Shown one piece after another: positions 27,401-35,470 of a stretch of 53,546 bases of DNA (the first letter of the stretch is position 1; the number at the start of each line of letters is the position of its first letter). Position numbers and translations under genes: made by a program. The notes under the pieces are model-generated. The model saw only the letters and a program-made list of their open reading frames with translations, had not been told where the DNA came from and ran no database searches. Source of the stretch: Pirellula staleyi DSM 6068 (lineage in GTDB: Bacteria > Planctomycetota > Planctomycetia > Pirellulales > Pirellulaceae); the NCBI GenBank assembly GCA_945875845.1, contig CAMCMB010000048.1, positions 1-53,546 on the forward strand. The letters are read 5' to 3'.

Positions 27401-27819
27401 GGATCGAGTTTGGTTGCGAGTTCTGCGGCTTCGTCCCTGCGAGGTGCTGGGTGGTCGGTATTGATTCCGAATTCGGTGCGCACGAAGTTCAAAGTCGCTT
27501 GTGCGTTGGATTTGTACTCCAAAAGGAATTGGCGAGTCCGCATGCGTTGCGTTTGTTCATTCAAGCCAAATTTGGCAATCCAGGCGTCAAGATGCCCGCG
27601 AGCCTCGGCGATTTTCCCGTACGTTTGGCAGTACAAGCAATGGTAATAAAAATAAGTGTCCGTTCCCGGAATAAGTTCGGCCAAAGCCGCTTCGCGGTTT
27701 TCAGCGAGGGCGTAGCGTTCACTGAAACCGATTTCTTGTGCGACTGCCATTCGGGGACTCGTAAGGCTAAAAAACGATACAAATAGACTCAGTCCGATCG
27801 CGGAATTGAGATTTAGCAT
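21463..27819 (-). CDS. giant secreted protein (about 2118 residues) with macroglobulin-like beta domains, family not identified
   Basis: The frame opens at 27888 (TTG) and has an ATG at 27882, but the ATG at 27819 starts a proper signal peptide (MLNLNSAIGLSLFVSFFSL, cleavage near MAVAQ). Residues about 30-410 look helical. From about 430 beta-type segments begin with NPVLYRPADAVRLTLDV, close in style to the YRPGE strand of alpha-2-macroglobulin MG domains, followed by GGVWVVDVLAGGLRSRT and FRVFDSDGKHIPTAKAIFG. A central Met/Ala-rich stretch (DPMAAMAAPAPAMADRGR) is a linker, and after it come about 1000 residues of mixed helix with TPR-like parts. The C-terminus has a carboxypeptidase-regulatory-like fold (GAYVKVYARDQ, FYKDGYTDLRGQFDY). 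No thioester CxEQ motif was seen, so classical protease trapping is unlikely. Function unknown; it is probably a large envelope or surface protein. Confidence 0.75.
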   Translation of the reverse strand: MLNLNSAIGLSLFVSFFSLTSPRMAVAQEIGFSERYALAENREAALAELIPGTDTYFYYHCLYCQTYGKIAEARGHLDAWIAKFGLNEQTQRMRTRQFLLEYKSNAQATLNFVRTEFGINTDHPAPRRDEAAELATKLDPKRIDWQTILSSHANNLGTMENIALPFAVPFLNEQTNLRSWLERIDRSDVPSLVDIILRELKMPDSRGFGWAPIHNQLTHAQLLELQKGIPNLLESNAFVQARLRRIRPNDDQSIADPAILLDHLKALEEFVTTLPESQNSLKAAVLFHRLQLDERSGNMDRKRFLRYLELPSNRPHLNPEYAAKQAGRPQINLGVNYQADALLPVVGDDTSLVRRYLEHFLQSDATVDAFSPYLDRDFLRRVFASTKILYGIGDAKTYYAQLSPDEQRELQSKIELNFAPTNPVLYRPADAVRLTLDVKNASELLVKIYRINARNVLMQQKQPIGTNIDLDGLVANLEKRISYSQPSDRRHREVLEMPELNGGGVWVVDVLAGGLRSRTLIHKGHLHAIQRRSNAGDVFRVFDSDGKHIPTAKAIFGTREFAAETDGNIVIPFGKTSQSDSLILVDGPIASVQPFVHHSESYALQSGFLIDPQSLLAGAQATVVIRPNLLCNGQLVSLAQLERPTLTVTSTDLDGISATQTFRDVELSDSSELVKVFLVPQRLASIVATLSGEVLMLSNDTRVPVSASHTIAVNDSARTAVIRDFYLTQTDQGYLLEVRGRNGELAARVPVQLEFKLYGLGTTTSIRLATDEKGIVDLGPLSNIERFKATSDATNLREFILSNAAPTWQSAIHALQGETIELAMSSADGIEPVVLAAKQTVKTPGRYSLVEYRSGIVFAEHSGKVTIERGLLKIVGLDVGSYRLLDHASGRFLQISVVKGVPQADTLVGQEKILESNRVRPVFVQDVKIEADRIRVQIGNPDRFTRVHVVANAFLPITGHGLSLPAPALSLSSASRLRIPSFYINSLKLDEEYQYVLQRQFATKYFGSLLPQPSAILNPWELSVTQNASKDAAVGDPMAAMAAPAPAMADRGRALREDNRMASIGLPDYEFLRRGSMMLTNGKCDDNGLISIDRKALNGLTSVTVLVVHPSGTTFRTIALPLEQPRERNDRRLANAFAASDRLTEVQSVKLLTGAEKHDLGDASSTRVKLYNSVADVFALYKSFLPNQPAFVKFECLTIWSTLKDEQKDVHYADLACHELNLFLMEHDKPYFERVVRPYLANKMQKQFMDDYVLGADLAKYVQPWKLAQLNAVERILLAKKLEGQSGSTKRWMGDLVRSAPIDSNAQANRFATALMSTMLEDAETNGVVNFMGRVPRGGAANRKEEEKSSLDFQLGVETLSRDKSDRFYEAEKLMEQSENSPKKAKQAQAGRAYSDIRRAAGGAGGGMASGRLYESLESTRKWAESNYFRLTIQNQNADVVRPNQFWLDYLNHSGDSAFLSESIDMAASNIHEALLALAVLDLPIQSEPMEMGIENGHIVVSKVKNSIAFVQGIRSVEPSNEPATVLASQNIFMATDPSETAKPVQDKSLIQGTVYRLRLVLTNPSATQVRVSVLQQIPQGAIALENAKTVAGRKIDLAPFATQELTTKFYFPDAGSFQHYGAQITIDGKSVIAAPSTTLKVLDVPDSVDESSWAYISAWGSDEQVLKHLETANLFKIDLDSIAWRMANRNFFDACLARLTNYGIFNATLWAYALKHDDALRLREYLEKSEAVVARVGILLNADIMQVEPIDRLAFEHLDFRPLVVARTHQLGAKRVILNDGLAVQYEQLMGYLAHQKEIEAEQRLCLVYYMLLQNRLEEAIAHFAKTDLASLESKLQYDYFAAYLDMLQGKFEDADLRSQKYASYPNPRWRDWFGQVRAHVAERKALQAGKTADIALREDWKTNASNRILSGGREQQNVNESAVLPVLDLIQDGEKVVMRYRNLAEVEINFYLMDVELLFSRNPFSQQDGGRLNSIEPNREEKRKLVNANSTVSVDIDIPDNLKNRNLVIEVIGGGLIRNLVLYANSLVVNVSPNMGRLQVLTKRGLQPLEGAYVKVYARDQAGLAKFYKDGYTDLRGQFDYTSLSTNALESTQRLSLLILHPEHGTIVRETEPPKR

Positions 27820-28028
27820 GGTTTTACTCGACAATGGTTGACTTCGTGTGCTTCTGAGGAGAGGAACAATGGAATAGGGCATAATCAATGGGGCGTGCTA
27901 TCAACGTAGACGATTGGCAAGGAACTTTATTAGGCCGAAAGGAAAATAAAAAGGAGGTAGTTCCAACTCAACTCGTGAATAGCCAAGCTCCAATTGAAAA
28001 TCCATGGGAGGGCGAGGCCACCGCTCTA

Positions 28029-28231
28029 AACATCTTTCCCATGTCGAACCATCGGAAATCAATGGGAGAGCGAGGCTCCTGCCGAGCTTAATACGCCACG
28101 GTTCGGCAGGAGCCTCACCCTCCCAAGCAATGATGGATTGGGCCAAGTCGAGGAAAACATGTTTAGAGGAGTGGGGCAAGGCTCCTGCCGAGCTTACTAC
28201 GCCATGATTCTGGCAGGAGCCTCACCCTCCA
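28029..28231. repeat. dispersed palindromic repeat family C, copies 2 and 3
   Basis: Copy 2 has palindrome core 28064-28124 (cgaggctcctgccgagctta at the left, ggcaggagcctcaccctccc at the right), preceded by catctttcccatgtcgaacc and followed by tggattgggccaagtcgagg. Copy 3 (28174-28231) is the palindrome alone, with ggctcctgccgagcttacta and tggcaggagcctcaccctcc. A partial half-copy (gggagggcgagg) precedes at about 28006. Compare copy 1 at 11166-11318. They lie between two divergent genes, so they may separate their promoters. Confidence 0.87.
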
Positions 28232-28407
28232 CGATCTAAAAAAAGAACCAGTTCCGGTAAATACAAGAATAGCACGCTAATCTCGTTCCTCTAGCTTGAT
28301 TCGGTGAAGTTTCCCGGTGGACTGGTGATATTGCAAAGAAGCGACAGCGCGGCGCTTCGTTCTGCCTTATCTTTCCCAACATTTCCGGTAACGAGAAAGT
28401 AAGTTTT

Positions 28408-28502
28408 TGGCCAACGGCCATATTCATCGTAGCCCAGCGCTTGCCCCCGGTTTTTCCGTAAACCGGACGCTGGCCCGCGCTAGCGCTTTCCGGCTGATTG
28501 GG
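28408..28502. repeat. composite of repeat families J and A
   Basis: 28408-28440 carries family J in reverse orientation (ggccaacggcc then tcatcgtagcccagc). 28441-28502 is family A with the ccggttt-ttccgt-aaaccgg hairpin and the tail gcgctttccggctgattggg. The same two families lie side by side at 37085-37202. The gap 27889-28678 holds no recognisable gene. Confidence 0.75.
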
Positions 28503-28678
28503 ACGGTAATCGATGCCATCGCGAAGTTTCGAGCACAAGCCCGCATCACGCCAAACGTGATGTCGGAATCAACGGCCAAACATTGTCGAATAAACATTGT
28601 CGAATTAGGTATACTGTTCAGAATCCATCACGCGCAGTATGCCTCAAAGCTACGTCCCTCATTCAGTCGTGTCATTCT

Positions 28679-30856
28679 ATGTCATTCGCTTCCACCTGTT
28701 ACTTTCGTATTGCATTCGCCTTGGTTACCTGCTCGGCAAGCGTGGTTGTGGCGCAAGTCGGTTCAAAACTCGCTCCGCAACCCGATCGTACGATGACGCT
28801 CGTGTACCCTGCGTCCAAGGCCGTTGCTCAAACCGACGACTACTTTGGGAAAACGGTTGACGACCCGTTTCGATGGCTTGAAGACGTCGATTCTGCGGAC
28901 ACGCGGGATTGGATCGCTCGCCAAAATCAACTTACTTTTGACTACCTCGGCGACATCCCCGTGCGTGAAAGGATCAAAGAACGGCTGACCAAACTTTGGA
29001 ACTACGAACGGTACGGTTTTCCAAATCGGCATGGCGACAATTACATCTATACGCACAACAATGGCCTACAAAATCAAAACATCCTCTACGTCGCCGATGA
29101 GCTCAATGGCGACCGAAAACCTCTCCTCGACCCAAACACCTTGAGCGTCGGCGGTACGGTTGCTCTCACCGGCTTTGTCCCGAGCAAGAACGGACGATTG
29201 CTCGCCTACGGACTTGCCAGCGCGGGCAGCGATTGGAATACCTGGAAGATCCGTGACATCGCAAGCGGCAAGGATCTCGATGACAAAATCGAATGGGTCA
29301 AATTTAGTTCTGTCTCTTGGACAGGCGATGATTTAGGCTTTTTCTACAGCCGATACGACCAGCCAACGACCGCAAGCGAATTTACCGGCGTTAACTATTT
29401 CCAAAAGCTCTACTATCACAAGCTTGGTACACCTCAAGACGCCGATAAGCTCATCTACCAGAGAGCGGATGAAAAGGAATGGGGCTTTGGCGGGACGGTG
29501 ACCGAAGACGATCAGTACTTGATCATTTCGGTCATACGCGGGACGGAAAAGAAAAACCAAATTTTCTATGCCAAGTTAAATGATAACTCTGCGGATGGTG
29601 CAACCAAGGTCTTAGAGCTCATCTCCGGTTTCGAAAGTTCCTACCAGTTTGTTGGCAACGACGGCACGCTGTTCTATTTCGAAACCGACCATAGTGCCGC
29701 AAAACGACGCGTGATTGCTATCGATATTGGCAAACCGCAACCCGACCAATGGAAGGAAATCGTTGCAGAGACAGCCGAAGCGATTCAATCCGTCCATCTC
29801 TTTGGCGATCGATTGTTTTTAACTTATCTCAAAGACGCCACGAGTATCGTGCGGCAGTTCTCGACGTCGGGCAAACGACTACCCGACCTGCAAGTTCCGG
29901 CACTCGGTACGGTCGCGGGCTTCGGCGGCAAACGCAACGCCCCGGAGACGTTTTATTCGTTTACGAATTACATTACACCGCCGACTCTCTATAGGCTCGA
30001 CTTGGGGGACAATCAGTCCACCGTATGGCGTCAACCGGAACTGGATTTTAAAACCGAAGACTACATCACGGAGAGAGTCTTTTATGAGAGCAAAGATGGT
30101 ACCAAGGTACCCATGATTCTTTCGCATAAGAAAAGGATCCAACGCGATGGAAAGTTACCAACACTGCTATATGCCTACGGGGGCTTCAACATCTCCATCA
30201 CTCCCACGTTCTCGCCCGCGAACCTAGCTTGGATGGAAATGGGTGGTGTTTATGCGGTTCCCAATTTGCGAGGGGGTGGTGAATATGGCCGCGATTGGCA
30301 TGAAGCAGGTATGGTTGCAAAAAAGCAAAACGTATTCGACGACTTCATCGCCGCAGCCGAATATTTGATCGAACAAAAAATAACCAACCCTTCGAAGTTA
30401 GCGATTCAGGGACGGAGCAACGGAGGCCTTCTGGTCGGCGCGACGATGGCTCAACGACCGGAACTCTTTGCGGTCGCGTTGCCCGGTGTGGGCGTACTGG
30501 ACATGCTTCGATTTCACAAATTCACCATTGGTTGGGCATGGGTGAACGAATATGGCAGCAGCGACGATCCCTCGCAATTTCCGTCGCTGTTAGCCTATTC
30601 GCCTCTTCACAACATCAAGCCAGGACGCCGTTATCCTGCTACGCTGATCACGACGGCCGACCATGATGACCGCGTTGTTCCTGGCCACAGTTTCAAATTT
30701 GCCGCCCGATTGCAAGCTTGCCAAAGCGGTACGAAACCCACACTGATTCGGATCGAAACCAGCGCGGGACACGGTGCTGGGACACCTGTGAGCAAATTGA
30801 TCGATGCAACCGCCGACACCTGGGCTTTCGTAATCAAGAATTTTGAAGTCGAATAA
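28679..30856 (+). CDS. secreted prolyl oligopeptidase family serine peptidase (S9A)
   Basis: 725 residues from the ATG at 28679. The frame opens earlier at a TTG (28583), but the ATG puts the signal peptide first (MSFASTCYFRIAFALVTCS, cleavage near VVAQ). The N-terminal seven-bladed propeller (about 50-420) gates access; the alpha/beta-hydrolase domain follows. Catalytic Ser580 lies in GRSNGGLLVG, the Asp in TADHDDRVVPGHS, and the His in ETSAGHGAG. The motif DDPFRWLEDV near the N-terminus is also standard. It cleaves after proline in short peptides outside the cytoplasm, probably for nutrient use. The stop codon is only 5 bp before mfd, so the two are probably co-transcribed. Confidence 0.95.
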   Translation: MSFASTCYFRIAFALVTCSASVVVAQVGSKLAPQPDRTMTLVYPASKAVAQTDDYFGKTVDDPFRWLEDVDSADTRDWIARQNQLTFDYLGDIPVRERIKERLTKLWNYERYGFPNRHGDNYIYTHNNGLQNQNILYVADELNGDRKPLLDPNTLSVGGTVALTGFVPSKNGRLLAYGLASAGSDWNTWKIRDIASGKDLDDKIEWVKFSSVSWTGDDLGFFYSRYDQPTTASEFTGVNYFQKLYYHKLGTPQDADKLIYQRADEKEWGFGGTVTEDDQYLIISVIRGTEKKNQIFYAKLNDNSADGATKVLELISGFESSYQFVGNDGTLFYFETDHSAAKRRVIAIDIGKPQPDQWKEIVAETAEAIQSVHLFGDRLFLTYLKDATSIVRQFSTSGKRLPDLQVPALGTVAGFGGKRNAPETFYSFTNYITPPTLYRLDLGDNQSTVWRQPELDFKTEDYITERVFYESKDGTKVPMILSHKKRIQRDGKLPTLLYAYGGFNISITPTFSPANLAWMEMGGVYAVPNLRGGGEYGRDWHEAGMVAKKQNVFDDFIAAAEYLIEQKITNPSKLAIQGRSNGGLLVGATMAQRPELFAVALPGVGVLDMLRFHKFTIGWAWVNEYGSSDDPSQFPSLLAYSPLHNIKPGRRYPATLITTADHDDRVVPGHSFKFAARLQACQSGTKPTLIRIETSAGHGAGTPVSKLIDATADTWAFVIKNFEVE

Positions 30857-30861
30857 CCAGG

Positions 30862-33800
30862 ATGAAGCCGCAAGGAGCAAAAGCCAAAAGGACATTGGCG
30901 GATTTCCTCAACCGAAAGAACTCGGAATCCCCTTTAGTCGATCCCACTGATCAAGACACGGTTGCAGTCGCGTCCGAGTTGGCGGTTTCCCCTGGTCTTA
31001 CCGCACCAAAAGCCCCGAAAAAGGCAGTTGCTTCACGCGGTGCTGACAAGGCTCCACGCGGTGCTGACAAGGCTCCACGCGGTGCGAAGAAGGTTCCGAA
31101 GGTCGAGCCCAAGTCGGAAATGGATCCGGCAGAAAAGATTCGGCAGCGCGAAATCCAAATTAGCGAAGCCACCGAATCCGCCAAGCAACCGGAATCCGTG
31201 ACTCGCAAGGAAGCTCAAGCCCGCGAGCTTCTCCAAGGCATTCTTGACTTGGAGGTCTTCGACTCCGCTACGAACGAATGGGCGCGAGGGGAGAGCATCT
31301 GTTGGGAAGGGGCTTGGCTCGGCGCAGTGGCGCCTTTGGCGGCTGCAACAGCACAACGCTTCCGCCGACCCATGCTGGTCGTGTTGGCCCAGCATCAAGA
31401 TGCCGAAACCGTGGCTCGGGATTTAGACTTCTTCCTCGAACGCGCTTGCGATGTGTTTCCCCCTTCGTCGGATGACCTTGACGAAGACATGTTGCAACAG
31501 CAGGAAGTCATCCAACGACTTCAAGTCCTGTCGCGGCTCGACGCAGCCCAATCGCAACAGTCTGCTCCTGCCGCGAAGCCCGATGTGCCCGTCATCGTAA
31601 CCACGATGCCTGCTTTGATGCATCGTGTCCCAAGCCCTCAGCAGCTGAGACAAGATCGGCGTAGTATCCGAGTCGGCCAACGAATCGACCTCGCAGACTT
31701 GAAGCGGTGGCTTACATCAAGTGGCTACCGAACGACCACAAGTGTGCAGCTGGCAGGTGAATTCACAGCTCGTGGTGGTATCCTCGATGTGTTTCCTCCG
31801 GATTGTGGCGAGCCCAGGCGCATCGAATTGTTCGATGACGAAGTTGAATCGATTCGGAGCTTTGACTCGATTTCTCAGCGCTCGCTCAATCGCATGGACC
31901 GTGTGGATCTGATCGCGGCCAATGAGGCCATCAAAGAAGAAGCATCCTTGCTCGATTACTTGCCAGCCGACACGATGGTTTTGATGAGCGAACCCATCGC
32001 CGCAATGCACAATGCCAATGCATTCCAGGCCCGAGTTCCATTTCCGGAACGCTTCCGTAATCCGGACGAACTTTATCAACGTATGGTTCGATACGCGTTT
32101 GCCCAAATCACACAGCTCGCTGGCGAAGGCTACCTTGGGAAATTGATTCGCGTTCCCATTGGCGATGTCCATCGCATCGGTGGTGAATTGGAGAACTTGG
32201 CCCGCGACATCGACAATGCGGTCGGCAACACGCGCACGGCATTGATCGTTTGCGTCAACGAAGGTGAACTGAGCCGTATTCATGATTTGATGCTGCACAG
32301 CAAAGCATTTATCGAGCAGCGCGTTCATATTGAAATTGGCCAATTGAGCTGTGGCTTTGAACTGGCTCCCACTGGAGCGTTTGTACTGACTGTCAATCAG
32401 TTACTCAAGCGATCGACGCTGCGCCGCTCGTCGCGCAAACTCGCCTCGCGTGCGATCGATAGCTTCCTTGATTTGCGAGAAGGGGACTTGGTAGTCCATT
32501 TGTCGCACGGAATTGGAATTTACCGTGGAATGGAGCTCATTGAGAAACAAGGGCAGAAGTATGAACACTTGACCATTGAGTTCGACGGTGGAACGAAACT
32601 CTTCGTGCCGAGCAGCAAGATCGATTTGGTGCAACGCTATGTCGGTGCGACCAAATCTCGGCCAAAACTCGCCAAAATCGGTAGCCAAGCTTGGGCTCGA
32701 CAAAAGAAAGCCGCCGAAAAAGCCGTCATCGATATGGCTTCGGATTTGTTGGAATTGCAAGCCCAACGCAAGAGCCTAACGGGGATCCAATTCAAACCCG
32801 ATTCCGTGTGGCAAAGTCAGTTCGATGGATCGTTTCCGTACGAGGAAACTCCGGATCAATTGACGGCCATCGCGGCCACCAAAGCCGATATGATGACAAC
32901 CAGGCCGATGGAGCGACTGATTTGCGGCGACGTCGGTTTTGGAAAGACCGAAGTTGCGATGCGAGCGGCTTTCAAAGCCGTTGAAAGCGGCTATCAAGTT
33001 GCGGTGCTGGTCCCAACGACGGTCCTCGCCGAACAACACTACAAGACATTCAAAAAACGGATGGCCGAGTTCCCTTTCGAAATTGCAAAACTAAGCCGCT
33101 TCGAAACCAGTCAGGAACAAAAAGAAACAGTCAAGCGGCTGGCGCATGGACAGGTGGATATCGTCATCGGAACGCACCGATTGGCATCTGCAGACGTACA
33201 GTTCTTTAATCTGGGCCTCCTGGTTATCGATGAAGAGCAAAAGTTTGGCGTCGAGCTCAAAGAGCGAATCAAGAAGACTACGACAATGGTCGACATTCTG
33301 ACTTTGTCCGCGACTCCAATCCCCAGAACGCTCCACATGTCGCTTCTCGGCGTTCGGGACATATCGAATCTCGAGACGCCACCCGAAGAACGCATGGCCG
33401 TAGAGACGCGTGTTGTTCGATTTGATGATGGGCTCGTTCGCAATGCCATATTGCGTGAACTGAATCGGGACGGCCAAATTTTCTTCGTGCATAACCGTAT
33501 TGAAGACATGCACTCCATCGCTGCCCGGCTCCAGAGAATCGCGCCCGAGGCAAAAATACTCATCGGCCACGGACAGATGCCCGAAGGGGCGTTGGAGCAG
33601 GTCATGATCGACTTCATCGAGCACCGAGCCGACATTCTGTTGGCAACGACTATCATCGAAAGCGGGCTGGATATTCCAAACGCCAATACAATCTTCATCG
33701 ACGAAGCGAATCGTTATGGCCTCGCGGAATTGCACCAATTGCGAGGACGGGTTGGACGTTACAAGCACCAGGCTCACTGCTATTTGTTGGTCGATCGCAA

Positions 33801-34551
33801 TCGTCATCTCAATCCAGACGCCGCGAGACGCCTGCACGCGATCGAAGAGTATTCGCAATTGGGTGCTGGGTTCGGTATTGCCATGCGAGATTTAGAGATT
33901 CGTGGTGCCGGTAATCTATTGGGCACACAGCAAAGCGGGCATATCGCGACCGTCGGCTACGAACTTTATTGCCAGTTACTCGAAGGTGCTGTCCGTCAAC
34001 TCACACGTCAACCCCCTAAGTTGAACATCGACGTCGAGATCAATTTGCCGGTGGAAGCATTCTTGCCCAGCGAGTACATTCCGGAAATGCGGCACAAGAT
34101 CGATGTCTACCGGCGCTTGAGCAGGCTACACGACGTCCATGCGATTGCAGACATTCGTCAAGAACTCAACGATCGATTCGGTACCCCGCCCACGCTGGTA
34201 GAGCGATTGCTGGACGTGGCGGAATTGCGAATGGACGCTGCCTTGTGGTCGATACGCTATGTCGGAATCGAAGACAGTTACTTGGCGTTTGTATTTACCG
34301 ACCCACGGCGAATCGAGCAGTTGGCAAGAAAGCACAACGGCAAGTTGCGAATCACCGATGGGCAACACGCTTATTGGCCGTTGCGAGTCCCAACTCAAAC
34401 TCCGAATCAGGCGACTAAACCTTCCATGCCGGTCAAATACGGAAAGCAACCCCCAGTACCAATACCCGAGACCGATGCACAGATTGTTGCCAAGGCGGAT
34501 TTGTTGGCCGTCTTGAGAATGGTGTTGAGCCCGCAAACACTTGCGAGTTAA
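30862..34551 (+). CDS. mfd: transcription-repair coupling factor
   Basis: A 1229-residue cytoplasmic ATP-driven DNA translocase that removes RNA polymerase stalled at lesions and recruits UvrA. The order is: an extra N-terminal tail (about 1-110, low complexity, with PRGADKAPRGADKAPRGA); the UvrB-like module (about 120-430, with FTARGGILDVFPP); the RNAP-interacting CarD-like domain (about 535-600, VVHLSHGIGIYRGM); the RecG-like motor with Walker A ICGDVGFGKTE (Lys695) and DEEQ 790-793; the motif TATTIIESGLDIPNANT; and the TRCF C-terminal domain (about 1050-1200). It is longer than the roughly 1150-residue E. coli protein mainly because of the tail. Position right after a peptidase gene is unusual. 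Confidence 0.97.
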   Translation: MKPQGAKAKRTLADFLNRKNSESPLVDPTDQDTVAVASELAVSPGLTAPKAPKKAVASRGADKAPRGADKAPRGAKKVPKVEPKSEMDPAEKIRQREIQISEATESAKQPESVTRKEAQARELLQGILDLEVFDSATNEWARGESICWEGAWLGAVAPLAAATAQRFRRPMLVVLAQHQDAETVARDLDFFLERACDVFPPSSDDLDEDMLQQQEVIQRLQVLSRLDAAQSQQSAPAAKPDVPVIVTTMPALMHRVPSPQQLRQDRRSIRVGQRIDLADLKRWLTSSGYRTTTSVQLAGEFTARGGILDVFPPDCGEPRRIELFDDEVESIRSFDSISQRSLNRMDRVDLIAANEAIKEEASLLDYLPADTMVLMSEPIAAMHNANAFQARVPFPERFRNPDELYQRMVRYAFAQITQLAGEGYLGKLIRVPIGDVHRIGGELENLARDIDNAVGNTRTALIVCVNEGELSRIHDLMLHSKAFIEQRVHIEIGQLSCGFELAPTGAFVLTVNQLLKRSTLRRSSRKLASRAIDSFLDLREGDLVVHLSHGIGIYRGMELIEKQGQKYEHLTIEFDGGTKLFVPSSKIDLVQRYVGATKSRPKLAKIGSQAWARQKKAAEKAVIDMASDLLELQAQRKSLTGIQFKPDSVWQSQFDGSFPYEETPDQLTAIAATKADMMTTRPMERLICGDVGFGKTEVAMRAAFKAVESGYQVAVLVPTTVLAEQHYKTFKKRMAEFPFEIAKLSRFETSQEQKETVKRLAHGQVDIVIGTHRLASADVQFFNLGLLVIDEEQKFGVELKERIKKTTTMVDILTLSATPIPRTLHMSLLGVRDISNLETPPEERMAVETRVVRFDDGLVRNAILRELNRDGQIFFVHNRIEDMHSIAARLQRIAPEAKILIGHGQMPEGALEQVMIDFIEHRADILLATTIIESGLDIPNANTIFIDEANRYGLAELHQLRGRVGRYKHQAHCYLLVDRNRHLNPDAARRLHAIEEYSQLGAGFGIAMRDLEIRGAGNLLGTQQSGHIATVGYELYCQLLEGAVRQLTRQPPKLNIDVEINLPVEAFLPSEYIPEMRHKIDVYRRLSRLHDVHAIADIRQELNDRFGTPPTLVERLLDVAELRMDAALWSIRYVGIEDSYLAFVFTDPRRIEQLARKHNGKLRITDGQHAYWPLRVPTQTPNQATKPSMPVKYGKQPPVPIPETDAQIVAKADLLAVLRMVLSPQTLAS
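31034..31085 (+). repeat. in-frame 21-bp tandem repeat in mfd
   Basis: Two exact 21-bp units (31034-31054, 31055-31075) and a partial third encode PRGADKA twice, then PRGAKK. They belong to the basic, disordered-looking N-terminal tail of Mfd. Probably recent slippage; not needed for the conserved fold. Confidence 0.88.
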
Positions 34552-34558
34552 CGAATCT

Positions 34559-35155
34559 ATGAACCCTACCATTGTGAATCCAGCAACACCGATCCTGCAA
34601 AACCCATTTGTTCGGATGGAACCGCTTGCCAAGGATCACCGAGAGCGCCTGCGCGCTGCGGCAAATGAGGATGCCAACATTTTCACCTATATGCCGACAG
34701 ATCTATCTGGGGATGGTTTCGACGCGTGGATGGATGGGTCACTTTGCCAATCGACCGAGTTGGTTTGGACCGTGATCGACATCATGAAAAACCAAGTTGT
34801 TGGTTCCACCCGCTATCTCAACATCGAATCCACTCACAAGCGGGTTGAGATAGGCGCCACTTGGTATGCACCTCGATTCTGGGGCGGTGTCGTTAATCCA
34901 TCGTGCAAATACCTTTTGTTTCAATACGGGTTCGAGACGCTTGGACTAAACCGGATCGAACTGAAAACGGACGCGCGCAATGCACATTCGCGGGCCGCAA
35001 TAGCCAAGCTGGGCGCGCGCGAGGAAGGCACACTTCGTCGCCACATGATCGTTCAAGATGGCTATGTCCGCGACACGACCTATTTCAGCGTGATCGCAAC
35101 GGAGTGGCCAGCAGTGAAGGCTGCACTTCTAGCAAGATTGTCATCGTTCGAATGA
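34559..35155 (+). CDS. GNAT family N-acetyltransferase (RimJ/RimL type)
   Basis: 198 residues from the ATG at 34559, eight bases after the mfd stop. An in-frame TTG at 34541 would overlap mfd and is less likely. Family marks: VRMEPLAKDHRERLRAAAN at the N-terminus, VGSTRYLNIESTHKRVEIG in the central sheet, and the acetyl-CoA-binding block NAHSRAAIAKLGAREEGT with the RRHMIVQDGYVRDTTYFSV end. It transfers an acetyl group from acetyl-CoA to an amine; the target may be a protein N-terminus or a small molecule. It is probably the last gene of the peptidase-mfd run. Confidence 0.92.
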   Translation: MNPTIVNPATPILQNPFVRMEPLAKDHRERLRAAANEDANIFTYMPTDLSGDGFDAWMDGSLCQSTELVWTVIDIMKNQVVGSTRYLNIESTHKRVEIGATWYAPRFWGGVVNPSCKYLLFQYGFETLGLNRIELKTDARNAHSRAAIAKLGAREEGTLRRHMIVQDGYVRDTTYFSVIATEWPAVKAALLARLSSFE

Positions 35156-35231
35156 GTCGAATGCGCGGGAACCGTCAGCTTGCAACCACCCGTCAGCATC
35201 CATCAACGCTAGCGCAGCGAGCGTCCCTGCC

Positions 35232-35470
35232 CCAACGACCTTGTGTCGTTGGTCAGCAAGTTTGGTCTGCTAAACCAAGTCGAACCGCGAAGCGGTTCCG
35301 GCCCCCATGTGCTTGCCACATGGGTGAGGAAAGTTTCCTCGGCCCCGCCACGTTCGAAACTTCAGCGACCCACGACACCAGGTCGTGAGGGGGCTTCAAC
35401 CGCCTGGCGGCGATGGATTGTTAGCCTACCAAACTTTGCTTCTCATGACACAAGGTCATGAGGGGCAAAA
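35232..35470. repeat. array of short hairpins
   Basis: At least six successive inverted repeats: caacgac-cttgt-gtcgttg, gaaccgc-gaa-gcggttc, cccatgtg-cttg-ccacatggg, gaggaaa-gt-ttcctc, cacgac-acca-ggtcgtg, and tcatgac-acaa-ggtcatga. They lie downstream of the acetyltransferase gene. Spacing of 20-50 bp and the lack of a long common core differ from CRISPR. The remaining bases to 35965 hold two overlapping open frames (35495-35800 plus, 35443-35769 minus) without recognisable products. Confidence 0.7.

Noticed and set aside
33091-33858. 255-codon minus-strand open frame within mfd
   Set aside because: It overlaps the conserved Mfd motor motifs on the other strand and shows no family signal.
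35232-35470. Possible CRISPR array
   Set aside because: No common repeat between hairpins, irregular spacing, and no cas gene in the window.
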